64,000 bases of DNA from Talpa occidentalis. Its lineage: Eukaryota; Chordata; Mammalia; Eulipotyphla; Talpidae. The notes beneath the pieces were generated by a model that worked only from the letters and a program-made list of their open reading frames with translations, was not told where the DNA came from and did no database searches. The stretch is from NCBI RefSeq assembly GCF_014898055.3, contig NW_023604295.1, positions 66,117,730-66,181,729 on the forward strand. The letters are read 5' to 3'. Shown here in pieces: positions 62,456 to 64,000 of the stretch. The position numbers and the translations under genes are program-made. Positions within the stretch are counted from its first letter, which is position 1. Every line of letters begins with the position of its first letter.

Positions 62456-63090
62456 CTGGACCCCTCAGGAGGCAGGACTCCCCTCACAAGGCTAGAGAGA
62501 CACCTCTGCCAGGAGTTACCCTTTAGCTATTGAATTCTGGGGGCAGTTGGGAGGGGAGCCTGAGATACTGGGTTTCAGGGCTACTAAGGATACTTGAGGA
62601 TTAACCGGCACAGATGTAATTCTACGCTCATCAGCTGAAGTAGTTTGAGTTGCTTCTAACTAACCACTACAGAAGTGGTACAAATTTTAAACAACCAGCA
62701 GTCAGACTGGTGCTAGTTTATCAAATATTAGACTGGAGATAAAATAATTGTGCACCCTCGGTAGTTTAACCTACCTTTCTAAACTAGAGTTTAGAGTTAG
62801 AGCTCTAGTGGTGAGGTTTTGGCTAGTTATTTGGCTGCTCTATGATCTCTTCCAGCTGCTAGGAGAATTTAGGCAGCTTTTCATTCTTTTTCCCCGTGGC
62901 GTCCAGCACATATTCCTGTAACCTCAGAGCACAGGGCAAGTCACCAGGGAGCAGAGGCAGTTCCACAATGTGAGCCAAATACAGATAAGAAGTGGAGTTT
63001 ACATTCTATCCTGACTTCCAGCTCAGGATCGAGCCACCTGGGAGCAGACAGGAGAAGGAATAGTTTCTAGTTGAAGCTTTCTCCAGCTGG
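62456..63090. other. G+C-richer block of unknown origin
   Basis: Starts CTGGACCCCTCAGGAGG and ends near AGCTTTCTCCAGCTGGTACC. It contrasts with AT-rich flanks, has no long ORF and no recognisable LTR or SINE consensus. It may be an undescribed or decayed LTR-type insertion. Confidence 0.3.
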
Positions 63091-64000
63091 TACCTGTTTT
63101 TTCCTTTCCCCTTTTGCTTCCAATATTTGTTTCTGAATACATAATATAATGGTATCGCTAAATTGAACTGCTTGGAATGAATCCCCAGTCATGATACCTT
63201 GTAGTAACAATTAAACACAATAAATATCTATCAGCCGAATTTTGCATAAAATTTGTTGATAACCAAAGAAAACTGTTCCTCATTCAGCAATTTTCAATAT
63301 TGCATAATTAATTGTCTTACTTCAAAGGGGCTTTATTGGTGTGTCTCCATACACTCTGTACATTTGACAGACTCACATGTACTATAGTTTTGAATACCAT
63401 AATTTTGAATACCACACTATTTAAAAAATAACTATAGTAACAAATATCGCAAGAATGTTCAGAGAACTAGAAAACACACAGAAGATTTAAAGAGTGTCTG
63501 AAAGAACAAGATCTACTAAATGTAAAGAAAAGAGAAATGTTGTGATGTAAGATAAAGAAAGGTGAGATGCTTGTTCATTTTATTTTTCCATTCCATATTA
63601 AAGGTCTTTGCTTAAAACCTGCCAAGGCAACATTATTATTTTTTTTTAATTTTGCAGCATTATTTTTTAATTGGGAAATGATTGTCATTAGAAAATACAG
63701 TTGGCAAAATCACCTAACAATTTATACCAGAGAACTTTTAGATCAGTGATTTAGAGCTTTTCTTCAACAAGACCTCTTTTCACTACTGTTTTCCACAAAT
63801 TCCATAATTTTCATTTTAACATAAATTGTAATTATTAAAAGTTGCTTTATTTTCCTATCTTGAATTAATCAGGGACCTATAATATTCTGATTTTATGAGC
63901 AACATAAAAATAATTAAAAACATGTCAAAAGATCAAATATAACTGCAAATAAGGTAAAGCAAACTTATTTTTTAATATCCACTAACCTTTTTAAAGGTAA

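Larger units (their letters stand above)
1..64000 (-). other. EPHA3: EPHA3 gene, internal part (intron 11 to intron 5)
   Basis: The whole window appears to lie within one Eph receptor gene read right to left. Six exons encode an unbroken 257-codon stretch from the second fibronectin type III domain to the middle of the kinase N-lobe. EPHA3 rather than EPHA5 or EPHA4 is supported by kinase residues [19 protein letters not shown] (EPHA5 as I recall has KLPGKREIYVAIKTLKAGY), by the FN3 string [19 protein letters not shown], and by the transmembrane string VVMIAISAAVAIILLTVV. EPHA3 is a plasma-membrane receptor for GPI-anchored ephrin-A ligands that controls cell adhesion, repulsion and axon guidance. 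Promoter, ligand-binding domain, first FN3 domain, kinase C-lobe, SAM domain and both gene ends lie outside the window. That intron 5 fills the rest of the window is inferred from the absence of other gene signals. Confidence 0.9.
20190..64000 (-). other. EPHA3: EPHA3 intron 5 (partial, at least 43.8 kb)
   Basis: From the exon 6 acceptor to the window end I found no exon-like block encoding the first FN3 domain (the Cys-rich KKCGWN-type stretch expected for EPHA3), so intron 5 is inferred to continue beyond 64000. Its named repeats are listed separately. Long stretches without any recognised element are 21850-24400, 25400-27100, 29200-31000, 32240-36600, 37300-38450, 39600-42480, 44060-45100, 46100-50050, 51000-53250, 53700-56780, 57160-57690, 58150-59390, 60420-62440 and 63100-64000; apart from the short items reported in them, I see AT-rich non-coding DNA and ancient, eroded repeat-like sequence. 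Confidence 0.7.

Noticed and set aside
20190..64000. Exon 5 of EPHA3 (first fibronectin domain, about 336 nt)
   Set aside because: Looked for on the minus strand by its expected Cys- and Trp-rich words and flanking splice sites; nothing convincing, so it is taken to lie beyond 64000.
1..64000. tRNA, rRNA, snRNA genes or CRISPR arrays
   Set aside because: The only tRNA-like promoters belong to SINEs, and the only regularly spaced repeats are micro- and minisatellites.

Overview
The window is mammalian nuclear DNA: AT-rich, CpG-poor, with small coding exons bounded by consensus splice sites and a dense load of SINE, L1, L2, MIR and solo-LTR insertions. It lies inside one gene on the minus strand, which I identify as EPHA3, an ephrin-A receptor tyrosine kinase. 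Six consecutive coding exons are present at 20065-20189, 18879-19041, 14333-14435, 13554-13621, 9000-9125 and 2005-2190 (5' to 3' on the minus strand; numbered 6 to 11 on the usual human layout). Their lengths are 125, 163, 103, 68, 126 and 186 nt. Splice phases join without a break, giving 257 codons: second fibronectin type III domain, transmembrane helix, juxtamembrane segment, and the N-lobe of the kinase through the glycine loop, catalytic lysine and helix-C glutamate. The window starts within intron 11. Everything above 20190 appears to be intron 5, at least 43.8 kb long; I searched it by eye for the exon encoding the first fibronectin domain and did not find it. No other protein-coding gene is supported, and no structural RNA gene, CRISPR array or bacterial-type feature was seen.

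The lineage is suggested by the commonest young repeat, a tRNA-derived SINE of about 270-320 bp. It has an RNA polymerase III A/B-box head, a unique body, and a tail of AATAAA repeats plus TCTTT. It is not primate Alu, rodent B1/B2, carnivore CAN or ruminant BOV. I think it most resembles SINEs of rhinolophoid (horseshoe/leaf-nosed) bats, but that is recollection, not a search. At least ten copies occur, in two subfamilies. L1 3' ends also look laurasiatherian.

Layout: 1-20190 holds the exon cluster, with introns containing one SINE, a truncated L1 with target-site duplication, a solo LTR, MIR and L2 relics, and a retroposed-looking 3' UTR. 20190-64000 is intron 5, holding nine SINEs, three solo LTRs of one family, a second copy of another LTR family, three L1 fragments (one apparently inverted), an older LTR split by a SINE, and several single-copy stretches that could be conserved regulatory DNA.

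The most notable signals are an in-frame read-through of the exon 7 donor to a nearby stop, which would yield a soluble receptor ectodomain; a three-level nested insertion that orders the activity of two SINE subfamilies and an LTR family; a weak exon 6 donor; and a sense-oriented LTR carrying a splice-acceptor-like sequence. I did not find a clearly new biological system; the window looks like ordinary intronic mammalian DNA with informative transposon history.
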